In this document: positions 1 through 9,474 of the stretch, piece after piece
Layout: every line of letters begins with the position of its first letter
How positions within the stretch are numbered: the stretch's first letter is position 1
Assembly: GCA_004335635.1 (NCBI GenBank)
Contig: QAXH01005303.1
Span: forward strand, 49,954-65,591
Source of the DNA: Chloromonas sp. AAM2
Lineage: Eukaryota > Chlorophyta > Chlorophyceae > Chlamydomonadales > Chlamydomonadaceae
Reading direction: 5' to 3'
Length of the DNA stretch: 15,638 nt
Position numbers and translations under genes: made by a program
The notes under the pieces: generated by a model
What the model was told of the DNA's origin: nothing
Database searches by the model: none
Seen by the model: only the letters and a program-made list of their open reading frames with translations

Positions 1-274
1 GGCAAAGGCAGCAACAGATAAGCGCAGGATGGAGGAGCAGGCAGCTCGGAAGGAGGCTCAGAAAAAGCCCAGGGGCAGGCCCGCCAACGGCTGGGTCATC
101 ACTCAGCCCGAATTGTTTGACCAGCAGCTAAGGCAGGCTGTGCACCAGCAACAGCAGGCCCAACGTATGCAGAGGCGTGATGCCAAAGCAGCCAAGCAGC
201 ATGCCCGAGATCTAGCGACTGGTCGGGCTGGTGGTGTCATGCCTGGGGTGGGCCATGCTGGGGCGCATGGGATG
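1..274 (+). CDS. AT-hook protein, internal/3' exon A (partial)
   Basis: The frame is open from base 2 at the left edge, so the gene begins outside the window. The protein is rich in Lys, Arg, Gln and Ala: a basic stretch leads into KKPRGRPANGW, whose PRGRP is the core of an AT-hook, a minor-groove DNA-binding motif. A Gln-rich, probably coiled-coil stretch (HQQQQAQRMQRRDAKAAKQ) and a Gly/His-rich tail follow. Read straight through, the frame stops at TGA 296-298. Two phase-0 donor-like sites, GGG|GTGGGC (GT at 248) and ATG|GTGGGC (GT at 275), would instead join it to the exon at 768. The two sites lie in a 27-bp imperfect tandem repeat, so the true donor is uncertain. A nuclear, chromatin-associated role is inferred only from the AT-hook; no enzymatic domain is visible. 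Confidence 0.55.
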
Positions 275-536
275 GTGGGCATGTGCCATGGTGGATGACG
301 TGGCCTGTGCCAGTCACAGACTTGACTCAAACTTGCTTTCGACTTGCGATTTGATGCCAGATTTTGGCTATTCGACTAATATTGCGTTCAAGTAGAAATT
401 AGCGGCAAAATGATAAAAAAAATCGACTAGATTTCGCGTTTGCTGTAAAAATTCTCCGCCTCCGGCAGCGCTCGACTAATTTTGCATTTCGACCGGATTC
501 ATGCGCTGATACGGTATATGTATATACTGTAACCGC

Positions 537-541
<5 letters not shown>

Positions 542-567
<26 letters not shown>
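542..567. repeat. (AT)n microsatellite
   Basis: An uninterrupted alternating A/T run of 26 bases. It lies in the putative intron between the first two plus-strand exons. Nothing else recognisable is present between 299 and 767. Confidence 0.95.
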
Positions 568-767
568 TGGTCACATTAGGGGGCCCACATGCACCGAGCG
601 CGAACGCTAGCAAGCGATGCAGGCCCACGATATGGGATGTGCATCTTGCATTGTCTGTCATGATTTTATCACTCAACCTAGACACAGTGTGACCTGGGAT
701 TCAAGCGCAGTCGCTCGCACAGTCTGTGCATGTACACGTCCATGTGTTTGTGGTGTGTGGTGTGCAG

Positions 768-848
768 GGTGCAAATGAGCACGGGCCTGCCAAGCACTAC
801 CAGCCCAGTGTCGGGCCAGCCATGGAGGGAAGGCACTTCATGGAAATG
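768..848 (+). CDS. AT-hook protein, exon B (putative)
   Basis: An 81-bp, 27-codon phase-0 exon. The acceptor is GTGTGCAG|GGT after a T/G-rich stretch; the donor is GAAATG|GTGCGT. The peptide begins GANEHGPAKHYQPSVG and ends EGRHFMEM, which reads like ordinary protein, but I recognise no domain. Both ends are phase 0, matching the phase-0 donor options of the exon before and the start of the exon after. Without transcript data the join is inference. Confidence 0.45.
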
Positions 849-1094
849 GTGCGTTTTTTTGTGGATAACACGGCAGTTCAGCTGCTAAACCAGCCGTGCA
901 CTGCTACTCATAGACACGTTCTGTGTATGGAGGATACAAAGACAGTGCAAGTGACAGTGCACCGGGCAGGAAGATTGCCAGCCTGTGCCCACGGTGACAC
1001 TGATATAAGAGTATACATATATCACATGCTTTTGTCGCAGATTTCTCGTACCCGACACTAGGTTGGAACAGGCGAAACAAGATCGACGACTGCT

Positions 1095-1171
1095 CACTCT
1101 TGTCACACTCGCCTTGTCTTGCACTCTTGTCACACATTTTGTGTTGCACTCTTGCCACACGCTTTGTGTTG
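1095..1171 (+). repeat. Tandem 25-27 bp repeat abutting a splice acceptor
   Basis: Three consecutive units (1095-1121, 1122-1146, 1147-1171) each start CACTCTTG(T/C)CACAC and end TTG. The last runs directly into the CAG acceptor at 1172-1174, so the array supplies the T-rich tract of the acceptor. Confidence 0.85.
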
Positions 1172-1174
1172 CAG

Positions 1175-1282
1175 AAGAATCCTGTCGCTCCTGCCAACGT
1201 CACTGATAGTAGTGAGTGTGCGGCCCAGGAGAAGCCCTCGCGTGCTGAGGACGCTGGATCGGGCTACTTGGCTAGCTCTTAG
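1175..1282 (+). CDS. AT-hook protein, terminal exon C (putative)
   Basis: A 108-bp terminal exon of 35 codons plus TAG (1280-1282). The acceptor GTGTTGCAG|AAG is strong and preceded by a T-rich tract. The peptide starts KNPVAPANVTDSSECAAQEK and ends GSGYLASS: polar and acidic, like a disordered C-terminus. Phase 0 fits exon B. The gene thus probably ends here. No clear TGTAA or AATAAA element was found close after the stop. Confidence 0.45.
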   Translation, partial: KNPVAPANVTDSSECAAQEKPSRAEDAGSGYLASS

Positions 1283-2172
1283 AGGGCGAAGTGACGAGCA
1301 TCATGAGACGGGCATTATGATGATGAACATGGTCAGGACCAGCAGGTCGTGAGAGTAAAATCAACCCAAAAAGCAATGATGTGGGCACGGCAGTGGGCAC
1401 ATGGGACTGTGTTGCATGTGAGGACACGCAAGGAGCAATGCGACTCGCACAATCACTTTTAGGAGAAACTGGACCATTCGGTCACGTGCCGGAGTCTATG
1501 CCATTCGAGCATCACGAGGAAGGGGTACACGGCAGGCTTGTGGTGTCTACTACACAAAGGAGTGAGAGTCAACCTTCAAATGACCGGCGGCTTCTTTCCC
1601 TATTCTCATACAGCATTGTACCCTACAAGCAGCATTGATTCTGCTGACAATGTGTGCATGCAAGCCTGGTTGACTGTCGACGCGACGTTTTGCAAATGAG
1701 TGCGCCTGAAGAGCCTATACGTTTTCAGCTAGATTCCATGCAATTCTCATTGACTGAAGGTTGGCGTCCTGGGCTCACCGTGCCATCCATTGACGTTTCC
1801 GTTCTCGGTTTGTTTACCACGCGCACGATTTCAAATACTATGCCAGTGTGCCTGTATACCCTTTTTGGATACCAACCTTTCGTAAATGGGTGAGCAGTCA
1901 GGTGGTGGGTTGTACCCAAGTAAGAGCACATGTGGCGGCAAGCCACGACCAAGAAACTCGTAACAAATGCGTTTGTTTACTTTTTTTATGTGGGAAAGTT
2001 CATAAAACCACATGGTTCGCATGCCTGTTTGTTCTTCATACTCACTGTTCTGGACTTCGGAAACCTTGCGTGGGAAGATCGACTTGCTGATGCTAACGAC
2101 AAGCGTCTCATACAGTGTCTCATGAGCGGCAGCCCTGCTGTGTGACTGTGTCTGAGCATGCGACCTGACAAG
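1283..2172. other. No supported gene
   Basis: About 0.9 kb without a recognisable gene. Several short open frames occur on both strands, but none shows a known motif together with paired splice sites. Presumed intergenic sequence after the plus-strand gene. Confidence 0.5.
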
Positions 2173-2325
2173 TGGATTGTTTGAGGCCCGCTTTTTGGGT
2201 CTAGCGAGGTTTGCGGTCAGGATAGCACCTCGAGGGGTTGGGCACCACCATTACTACCTGGTGTGTCGCAATCCCCTCCACATGTAGGTTGGACGGGTTG
2301 GAATCCTTCCCCTCATGTGACTGTG
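2173..2325 (+). repeat. Dispersed repeat family 1, copy A (partial)
   Basis: Shares long near-identical stretches with 9796-10118 (same orientation) and 2830-3142 (opposite orientation), for example CAGGATAG, TGTCGCAATCCCCT and AGGTTGGACGGGTTG. Copy A carries only the right-hand half of the element. No protein is encoded consistently in all copies, so this looks like a non-autonomous element. Confidence 0.85.
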
Positions 2326-2829
2326 CAGCATGTATGGTTTTGGCTTGCGTGTTGGCGTGCAGCATGTGTGCATGCTTGCTCTGCTCATATGTACATGGTT
2401 GTGATCTGCATGAGCAAGAGTGCTGGTCCGCTGTTTAAACAAGTAACCCTCGCTAGCGGGCCGCTATGTAGGCAAAAAGTGCCTTGTGCAAACCCTGATT
2501 GGTCAAACAGGCAGTTGTACGAATGAGCAGATGAATATCTACATGCGAATGCTGGCAAGCCACGCAAGAGATGGTATTGGATACCGTGCTACTACTCAGA
2601 AAAGCAACTGCTCCTTATGGCCCCTTGCCGCCACGGCCCTGATACTTGCTGTCGTGTCAGGCCTGTGAGCTTTGTCTAGGCAGTGCAGTGCACTTTCTCT
2701 GGACTTCACGAGCTTACACTTGCCCAGCACAGGCCAATCGGGAAATGTTGAGCAAACAACTGGCATCATAAACCTGGCACACATCCAGCCGCGTGCACCT
2801 GTGCAATAAAACAACAAATCCAGCAAGTT
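2326..2829. other. No supported gene
   Basis: T/G-rich in its first part, with no convincing coding exon. Holds one short repeat related to 5043-5083. Confidence 0.5.
2551..2594 (+). repeat. Short dispersed repeat, copy 1
   Basis: GCTGGCAAGCCACGCAAGAG followed by TGGATACCGTG resembles 5043-5083 (GCTAGCAAGCCATGAAAGAG followed by TGGATACCGTG), same orientation. A third partial hit, TTGGATACCGT, is at 5126-5136. Short and diverged; origin unknown. Confidence 0.6.
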
Positions 2830-3142
2830 GGGGAGGGATTCCAACCCGTCCAACCAACATGTGAAGGGGATTGCGACACACCAGGATAGTAGTGGTGGTG
2901 GCCAACCCTTCGAGGTGCTATCCTGTCCGCATACCTCGTTAGACCCAACATGGGGCCTGAATATGTGCAAATCGTTCAATGTTCATTGTCTCTCAAATGC
3001 CGTATCTCAGAGTCAACAGTCAAAACCCTGCCAGATTTCAATTCATCCTTCGTCAACTGCCAATTGTCCATGGGAGCTTGTAAAAGTCACCGGGTTGCAG
3101 ACCTCCACCTCGACGCCAAAATGCGCCTTCCCTGCTTGCGCT
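2830..3142 (-). repeat. Dispersed repeat family 1, copy B
   Basis: About 313 bp, reverse complement of the copy at 9796-10118 over almost its whole length. Shared stretches include GCAGGGAAGGCGCATTTTGG, ACAAGCTCCCATGGACAATT and CAATGAACATTGAACGA. It ends at CTCCCC, a few bases before the end shared by the other copies. No coding capacity is conserved and no clear target duplication is seen. Confidence 0.9.
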
Positions 3143-4071
3143 CAACTGTAGTGCATGGCTTTAACTATGTTCAGATATGCAGTGCACACATGTACAGCTA
3201 TGATCAACCTGTACACATTGTATCGCACACTGGCAACTAGTTGGCAAGGAACACAACGATAAGCTAGGCATGTCCCAACAAAGGGAACTGTTAGCAAAGC
3301 TGAAAATGGGGCGGTATTCACTTGCCATTGGCTCTGCCTACAGGCCTAGCTTACTAACGCACAGCCAGCAGCTTGCAGAATGGTGAGGTTCATACCAAAT
3401 GCTCAACGGAAAAGCTGCAGAATTATTATCACTGCAAAAGCGTGGTTCATTACACTCAACCAGACGGTTGTCAGAGCTTACTATAACTTACTATCAGCGC
3501 ACAGTGAACAAAAGAGTTCTGGGGCACACGGCCTGCTACAAGCTTGCAAAAGGCTGCAAAAAGCTTGGTGAGGTTCATGCAATACTCTAGAAAAAGGCTA
3601 CCATTTATCAACGATGTGATATCATAGTGAAGGGAGCAGCTGTGAATGCACAGGGCCTGGGTTTCTCAAAAAGGCTGTTCTTCTGCTTCGTTGGCCATAG
3701 TGGTTATAATCTTTTTTTGTCTGCATAATGGTTTTGCGATTATGTGGCATGACTCGAATGGTTTTGCAAGCTGGCAAAACACAATCAGACAGTGTGCATA
3801 CCTCTGACGGATACCGGGGCCTACATCTCTCAGGGCAATTTGGTAATCGTCGAAGACATTGGCATAATAAGGTTGGTTGCCAATCAAAATCAAAGCCGTA
3901 ACTTGAGTTCTTTTGCGGGCAGTGTCGACTATTGCGCTTTTGATGTTTCTGTGCCGTCTGGGCATTGGGCGGTTCAGTTGGACCTCCTTACTATACTCCG
4001 CTACAGTTTAGTTGGACCATTTGCCAGTATATCTGTACAAACCGTTGCTAATCAATAGTTGGCAATAATAG
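3143..4071. other. No supported gene
   Basis: Overlapping open frames occur on both strands between about 3666 and 4058, but none has a recognisable domain. A short direct repeat, TGGTGAGGTTCAT, occurs near 3380 and again near 3566. Confidence 0.45.
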
Positions 4072-4302
4072 GTGCCTGCTCGAGGCATCACGGACAAGCA
4101 ACACACCTCGCCTGCTGTCACAGCCCCTTTGCAGTCCCATGTGTGGGCTACACCACGTCATGGCTGCACCAGTGCCAGCAAGAGGCTGAGCTTGCGCACG
4201 CTGAGTGACTTGCCCACCCAGGTAACTAGCGTGCTCAATGCAGCATGGGTGGAGTGGCTGATGGGCTATGGGGAAGGGTGGACCAATGCTGCGTGTGTGT
4301 GA
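4072..4302 (+). pseudogene. Phage-type DNA methylase C-terminal module (fragment)
   Basis: A 76-codon frame, open after a TAG just upstream and ending at TGA 4300-4302. It contains VWATPRH, then SLRTLSDLPTQ, then LNAAWVEWLMGYGEGWT. The order W-x-TP ... Leu-rich spacer ... LNPxWVEWLMGxPxGWT is familiar from the C-terminus of predicted site-specific DNA methylases in phages and bacterial prophages. Catalytic and AdoMet-binding motifs are not visible upstream within the window. Known: such modules occur in mobile elements. Inferred: a remnant of a transposon- or virus-derived methylase, or one exon of a longer gene. A donor-like CAG|GTAACT lies inside the frame, but splicing there would remove the conserved block. 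Confidence 0.45.
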
Positions 4303-5240
4303 CACAGATGTTAGATCAGTACCGTCAAAGTTCAAACTAACACTGGTTTCAGTGCAAGACACAGGAACTGTCCCAGAACTGGCGAACTTCTTTTTCTGGG
4401 CGGCCCATTGTTACCGTTGCAAGAAAGCTGTGTCCAGATCAGAAAAACCACCACTTCTTGGTCCAATTTGGGCACGTCTTGTAGCATTTGAACTGTGTCT
4501 TGACAGTGGATTGGTACGCTGGTCCCGTGCTGGCCTTACCCCAAGAAAGAGGCACTTTGCAGCATACCTGCAGCCACCAACAGCAAACGTCAGGGCTCAA
4601 ACAGCCGGCCTGCGCTTTTACACATCCAGTTGTTTTAGTAGGACATAATTAACGATGAAAACAGTGGACAGTTTCACTGCCCTTACCTGATTGTTACATT
4701 GCCCTGTCTGAACCAACAATTTTCACTGCCCACAATGGCAGTGGTTATCATGATGGGTCGTGTCTGCTGATGTATGGCTTCAGCAGTCGGTAAAGTGGAG
4801 TGGAAGACTTTCAAAAGCAAAGCTTTTGAAGAGCGTTGCTTTGACAGGCGAAGCAACCACTAAAGAGTGTATGTCTTTTTTTGTTTATGTTACATTGTTT
4901 ATGTTCTTTATGTCAGGGCAGTGAAACACAGCGAGCCCTTCAAATGCAGCATTTCTGCAACGTTCACTCAACAAGATGGGGTACTGTTTGTTTCCTATAT
5001 ATACGGACAGATTGCGGCCCTCAGCAGCATCAAGTGCCAAGTGCTAGCAAGCCATGAAAGAGGCGAGGCTGGATACCGTGTCCTAGCCCTGCACTACCAC
5101 TTTGCTTATCAGCAAGGCCCTCAGCTTGGATACCGTCTGTAGCTCCATGTCTGTAGCTTTGATCGCACATGCGCATGACGTGTGCGCTTTGCAGTGTGTG
5201 AACGTTGTTCTATGTCATGCCTACAACCCTTGGTACCTAC
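4303..5240. other. No supported gene
   Basis: A frame remains open for 381 bp (4268-4648, plus) but shows no domain I recognise, and no splice-site pair supports it. The last part holds short repeats (5043-5083). Confidence 0.45.
5043..5083 (+). repeat. Short dispersed repeat, copy 2
   Basis: Diverged copy of 2551-2594; both pair a GC(T/A)(G/A)GCAAGCCA block with TGGATACCGTG about 20 bases later. Confidence 0.6.
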
Positions 5241-5548
5241 GTAGCCTGTGGTGCAGTAGAACTTGGTCTGGGTCTTGAACACCTTCCCATCCTCCTTGAC
5301 GTATTCGATAGTCGAGCCGCAAGTAGGCCCATGCTTGACCGACGACGGCGCTTCCATGGCTGCAGCTTTGGCAGACGCGGGAGATGCGGCGGTCAAAGTC
5401 GAATCGCCTGACCCCGAGCCACGCAAACCTTGGAAATGGCGGAGTACGGCCTCCCTTCGCGCAACCTCCCTGTCGCCCAGGTGCTTCGGATCATCAAGTT
5501 CGAGCATATCGAAGAGGACGGCGCCCTCTGAATCGACGCTGCTGCTCG
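5241..5548 (-). CDS. Coding-like exon, function unknown
   Basis: A 308-bp open stretch between a good acceptor (pyrimidine-rich CTGCTCTCTTCAG|CGAGC) and a donor GGCTAC|GTAGGT. The peptide has an acidic/charged N-terminal part (VLFDMLELDDPKHLGDREVA, then RREAVLRHF), an Ala/Ser-rich linker and a C-terminal part TIEYVKEDGKVFKTQTKFYC with two cysteines about 23 residues apart. Codons favour G/C at third position and the peptide is balanced, unlike nearby noise. I do not recognise the family. If the donor is not used, the frame continues to a stop at 5121-5123. It lies on the same strand as the amidase but some 3.7 kb downstream, so it belongs to another gene. Confidence 0.45.
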
Positions 5549-6912
5549 CTGAAGAGAGCAGTGGAAGAAGCAACGCCAACGCTAGCGGGCATGGCCTGCG
5601 TGCACATTCGCAAAGTGCTCGTTACTGGAACGCACATGCATCATTACAGGACTTGCATCATTACACGTGCAAAAGAAAAGATGTTTGCAAGTTCTTGGAC
5701 AGTTTACAGGAACTGGTTGTGGGACAGTGTACAGGAACTGCACTGGAACCAGTGTGGTAACGGGACAGGGCAGCAGGGTTCATGCCAGAGTACACAGTCT
5801 CCATACAGTCTCAAACAGAACCTTACATAGTGGGGCAAGAAACCAAATCCATCTCAGTCAGCCAACCAAATTGGAAACTGTTCAATGTCCCAGTCATGTG
5901 ATGTTCAGATAAGTTCAGAAGGCCAGAGCCATTGGTTGACTGCGGGTTGAAGATGGGTTCGCAGCGCACAGTTGGTCTAGTCTAGTGGGCCCTCTAGCCT
6001 GCTCAGCCAAGAGCCTGCCCACCACCCTACTGTTTGCTGTCAATTGTCTCTGGGTTAGTTGGGTGGAGACAGTTGATTACCCGCGCCTACGACACACACC
6101 CGCTGGTGACCACCTCCCACAACAGGTCATAAGGCCAGCACCCCCACACTTCAGAGACAGAAAGCACACATGCATCTGCGTCCCACAGCCCTGAAAGAAA
6201 ATCTCTAGGTTTGTCAAAGTTCAGTCCCACAGACAACATGGCGACAGTCAGGCAAACGCGGCAGCAGATTAGGTTGGCAAGTGTGACAGCTGGCTTGCAC
6301 GTCTCTCACCGCTCAGCCTTGTGGCTGATGACCTGCCAGGTTCTGGCCCTTCTCAACTTATTCAGCTACCTGCCTTTGACGTATCCACGCCCTTTCCACA
6401 TTTGTTGCTGCTGCAACTCAATGCATTGTCATGTTCACGTGTGTGCACACCCAGCACTTGCAGCCAAACCAGTTCACGTTATGTGTGCCACAGGAACATA
6501 ACTAAACAAGTTAAGTAGTAGCCGGACACTTTCTAATGCATGGTGCAAACGATGCCCTTGCCTTTTCACATACTGCCCATACAAGAACATCCTTGACACA
6601 AGCAAACAATTCCAGTTACCTAGTTTCTGTAGTTACAATACACAGACCCACCAGGGGTGCGATTTACCTTACAGCTAAGGACACTAGGCTGGTCACCGTA
6701 AGTCTTCTCTAGCAAGTCTTACCTAGCGCGTGCCATCTGTCAGGCAGCTGAGCGGTAGGTGGGCAGCAATCAGAATTGTGGCAGCCTCGCGTGGCTGATG
6801 CCGACAGGCTGCGATGACTGATGACGTTTGCGTGGAACGCTTGAACAACCTGCTGTCAGTGGCCGCTTGCAATCCAGGTTCGGCAGCCAAATATTTCAAG
6901 ACCGCACCAAAT
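5549..6912. other. No supported gene
   Basis: Isolated splice-like sites occur on the minus strand, for example an acceptor GATTTTCTTTCAG near 6200 and a donor-like GCG|GTGAGA near 6310, but I could not chain them into a consistent reading frame. A 25-bp imperfect tandem repeat (ACAG(T)TTACAGGAACTG type) lies near 5700-5750. Confidence 0.4.
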
Positions 6913-7126
6913 CTAACTGCTGGCGTAGCTCCTGCCTTCGTCACTGCAGACAAGAGGTAAAACCACATGAGACACTCTAGAGTGGCTGGTAACTCGCTCA
7001 TGATTGCAGTTCAACATGTGTGTTGGATAGAAGTGGGGCGGGCGGTACTCACCGCTTTTGGCCGGCGCTGCAAGCGTTGCTGAGATCGTTGGTGAGGTTC
7101 GGGACTGCTTGTAACTTCAGTGTCAT
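6913..7126 (-). CDS. Doubtful two-exon fragment, function unknown
   Basis: Exon 7053-7126 reads MTLKLQAVPNLTNDLSNACS and continues to a strong donor AAAAGCG|GTGAGT. The next good acceptor, CTCTTGTCTGCAG|TGACG (exon start 6943), joins in phase to give a tail RDEGRSYASS and a TAG at 6913-6915. Upstream of the ATG the frame stays open for only a dozen codons. This could be the 3' end of a gene, an isolated coincidence, or non-coding exons. No domain is recognised. Confidence 0.22.
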
Positions 7127-7501
7127 CGTGCAGACGTCAGACTTCAGCTTGTTGTCAGACTTCACAACGACTCAGCTTCTCCTTGACCCCCGTCACACCT
7201 GGTGCGAACACCTGCCGAGAGAACACCTGCGCTTAACCACGGTTTCTGGGTTGGGACACTGATAACACGGTGCCTTGCGCTTGAACAGACAGAGGCCATC
7301 CATCCTGGGCATTCAAATGTGCGGCGCTGCGACAGCTCTGACAGCGCATGCTCACCCTCTGGCCCATTGACAAGAAATTGGCAGGAGCCTTGCCCTGGTC
7401 TTGACAGCATATGAATGCTTTGTGATTTTCATCACCGTCCCCGCAGATGCGTCGCGCATGTGGCAGTGACTTGCTTGACTTGTGCACACAGTGACCTGAC
7501 C
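7127..7501. other. No supported gene
   Basis: Nothing recognisable between the doubtful fragment and the transposable element. Confidence 0.4.
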
Positions 7502-7506
7502 TTGGA

Positions 7507-7579
7507 TGCCTGGTAATAGGAAGTAAGGCCCAAAAAAAAAAAAAATGTGACATTGTCCGTCCGACAACAGGCCCAGATC
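7507..7579 (+). repeat. Left terminal inverted repeat
   Basis: Matches 8554-8616 in inverted orientation with a few substitutions and a length difference in the A-run. Confidence 0.92.
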
Positions 7580-7864
7580 GATCTTTCGAATGCGAATCAC
7601 GCACTGCAAGAGGTCAAAGGGTGTCAGCATGTGTCTCTGGTGTCAACCTTGCCTGTCTGGTACCACAGCATGAGCACGGAGATCCCCCATGGCCAGTCAA
7701 GGCGTAAGAAGGCAGCAGACCCGGCATGGGATGATGGAGACGCGCATGGATGCAGCATGAATAACCTGCACGATGTCCATGCATGGCAATGCGAGGGCCA
7801 TGTTGAATCCCCACATTGTGGACAGTAGGCCTAGATTCCCAAAGCCTAAGCTCCCCACACGAGC

Positions 7865-7950
7865 GCAGCAAGCCCTGTCTACCGTATCATGTCGGGTAGC
7901 ACTAGCATCAGACAACTACCCGACATGATACGGAAGACAGGGCACACTGC
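7865..7950. repeat. Long inverted repeat / hairpin inside the TIR element
   Basis: Arms 7873-7899 and 7916-7942 are complementary at 26 of 27 positions around a 16-base loop. Complementarity continues outward through G7872:C7943 and, after a 3-base mismatch, GCAG (7865-7868) with CTGC (7947-7950). As RNA this would be a compact precursor-like stem-loop. Confidence 0.9.
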
Positions 7951-8553
7951 TCCTGTGGGATCAGGTAGACTTTTCCAACTGCTGTGCGTTTCCCACTTTT
8001 CTTCTCTGACTGCTGCCCTCTCTCTTCGTCATTGCAAGCAATCTACGAGGAGCACATCCAGTCACCTATTGCCGGAAAGTAAATTTCAGAATGAATGTGA
8101 GAAACCCTATTGTGCGCCTCGAGCTTGCGCTTCCAGTCATGCATAACACACACCCTCACGCCAAAGTAGTCATGCTTGCACAGAGATTGTGTCTACTTCA
8201 GCCGTGGGTTAAACTGCGAACAACCGTGTAATGATGATGATGATGCTGATCATGATGACACACGGTGTGAATAGCGATAGTCAGTACCTGTTGCGGGCGT
8301 GAGCAAGGTGGCCCGGCCAATGGAGGTGGCAGTTGAGGCAGTCAAGGCAGGTACCACAAAAGTATGAGAAGCCACACCAATAAGTCATGTGTTCAGTTAG
8401 TCCCAGCATGCGCTCTTTCAATGCAATAATTGTAAAGTCAAAATCAATCATAGATGCCATGACATTTAGTTGTTGCAAAAAGAGTCATACTGGACACGGG
8501 AACTGAACAGGAGGTTGCTGTCACGTTGATATCACTACACACATCAACTGACG

Positions 8554-8616
8554 GATCTGGGCCTGTTGTCTGACGGATAATGTCACATTTTGGGCCTTGC
8601 TTCCTATTACCAGGCA
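8554..8616 (-). repeat. Right terminal inverted repeat
   Basis: Inverted partner of 7507-7579; its outer end CCAGGCA is followed by the TTGGA target duplication. Confidence 0.92.
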
Positions 8617-8831
8617 TTGGAAGCATGGACAGCTACTAGTGTTTTAGCATGCCATACAGGAGGCAATAATACCGTGAACAAGACAAGATGGTGGCTTTGG
8701 CTTTGCCTGGGGCTGCTTTGGGCTAATGCAGTCAATGCAGCTCCAGCCGGAAAACAATGCACAGACAAGGCATTTGCGAATCACCGTTTCACATTGGTGG
8801 CTCGAGCATGATATCAATGGCGTTTGCTGCT

Positions 8832-8892
8832 TCACATGAGGGGTGGGTCTCCAGCCCGTGCACACTACAAGTGAAGGGGATTGCGACTCACC
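8832..8892 (-). repeat. Dispersed repeat family 1, copy D (fragment)
   Basis: TCACATGAGGGG then, after a diverged section, GTGAAGGGGATTGCGAC and CACC match the end of the family-1 element in reverse orientation. This is a short, diverged remnant. Confidence 0.7.
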
Positions 8893-9244
8893 GCGTCATC
8901 TGCTGCCTCACATCCCACAGGCTCTGCCTGTGCTTTCTATGCATGCAACACCCTCCCTCCCATTCGTACTGTTGACTTGGAACCGTGTTGCTAGTGATGG
9001 CATTCGCACTTTGCACCCTACCAATGAGCTTGCTTCACATTGGTCTGTGGCCTTTGCGCTTGCTCGTACCAATCTGCCACATGCATGCCAGCCTCTTTTT
9101 GCTCAGCGTCCACGACCGGCCTACACTGTGCTCTTTTGAGCTCTGCAACAGTATGCCCAAACATTCATCATCACATACATAGGTTCTCATGGTTCAACCC
9201 AAACGGGACAATAGTAATCCCACTTCCGTCATCAGTCCCTGCTA

Positions 9245-9249
9245 TTACA
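9245..9249 (-). promoter_or_regulatory. Possible TGTAA polyadenylation element
   Basis: On the minus strand TGTAA lies 33 bases after the amidase TGA. TGTAA is the usual poly(A) signal of green-algal nuclear genes. A five-base match is weak evidence, and the implied 3' UTR would be short. Confidence 0.25.
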
Positions 9250-9282
9250 TCCACCATTACGAGTGACGGCCTGCCAAACGAG

Positions 9283-9474
9283 TCAGCTCACTTTCTCTCC
9301 CATCACGTGCCTAGGCACCATGCCCGCCCATGCGTGCTCCCGCTCATAAGCTGCACCAGCTGCCAGCACCACCCTGTCTTGCCCGGGCGCGGCTATCAGC
9401 TGCAGGCCGATGGGCAGGCCTGCTGAGGACAGCCCCACAGGCAGGCTGAGCGCTGGGCACTTGACCAAGCTCAC
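9283..9474 (-). CDS. Amidase last exon
   Basis: 192 bp: 63 codons and TGA (9283-9285). Acceptor GGCCGTGCAG|GTGAGC. Contains CPALSLPVGLSSAGLPIGLQ and AAPGQDRVVLAAGAAYERE, the conserved C-terminal strand and helix, then a short tail VPRHVMGEKVS. A donor-like AAA|GTGAGC overlaps the last two codons, so a further exon cannot be fully excluded, but family length supports an end here. Confidence 0.9.
   Translation of the reverse strand: MSLVKCPALSLPVGLSSAGLPIGLQLIAAPGQDRVVLAAGAAYEREHAWAGMVPRHVMGEKVS

Larger units (their letters stand above)
7507..8616. mobile_element. TIR DNA transposon, non-autonomous, 1,110 bp
   Basis: The two ends are inverted copies over 60-73 bp: left 7507-7579, right 8554-8616. 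Both begin TGCCTGGTAATAGGAAG reading inwards, continue with AAGGCCCAAAA and TGTGACATT, then GACAACAGGCCCAGATC. The left end has a longer A-run (14 versus 4 A). The perfect 5-bp duplication TTGGA flanks the element (7502-7506 and 8617-8621). No transposase was recognised inside; the longest internal frames are short and lack known motifs. One minus-strand frame (8281-8478) is Cys-rich (CGTCLDCLNCH), but its meaning is unclear. The TIR and TSD do not let me name a superfamily. Confidence 0.9.
8622..9282. other. No supported gene
   Basis: Sequence between the transposon and the amidase stop codon. It contains dispersed repeat copy D and the amidase 3' flank; no convincing exon is seen. Confidence 0.45.

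Noticed and set aside
476..685. Minus-strand frame with an Ile-Tyr run
   Set aside because: It is the translation of the AT microsatellite; there is no other sign of coding.
4222..4230. Donor CAG|GTAACT inside the methylase-like frame
   Set aside because: Splicing here would discard the best conserved block LNAAWVEWLMG, so the read-through frame was preferred.
6723..6943. Long minus-strand frame ending in a stop exactly at a TAG|GTAAGA donor
   Set aside because: The frame does not join in phase with the nearest upstream exon-like piece; kept only as the doubtful fragment in its other frame.
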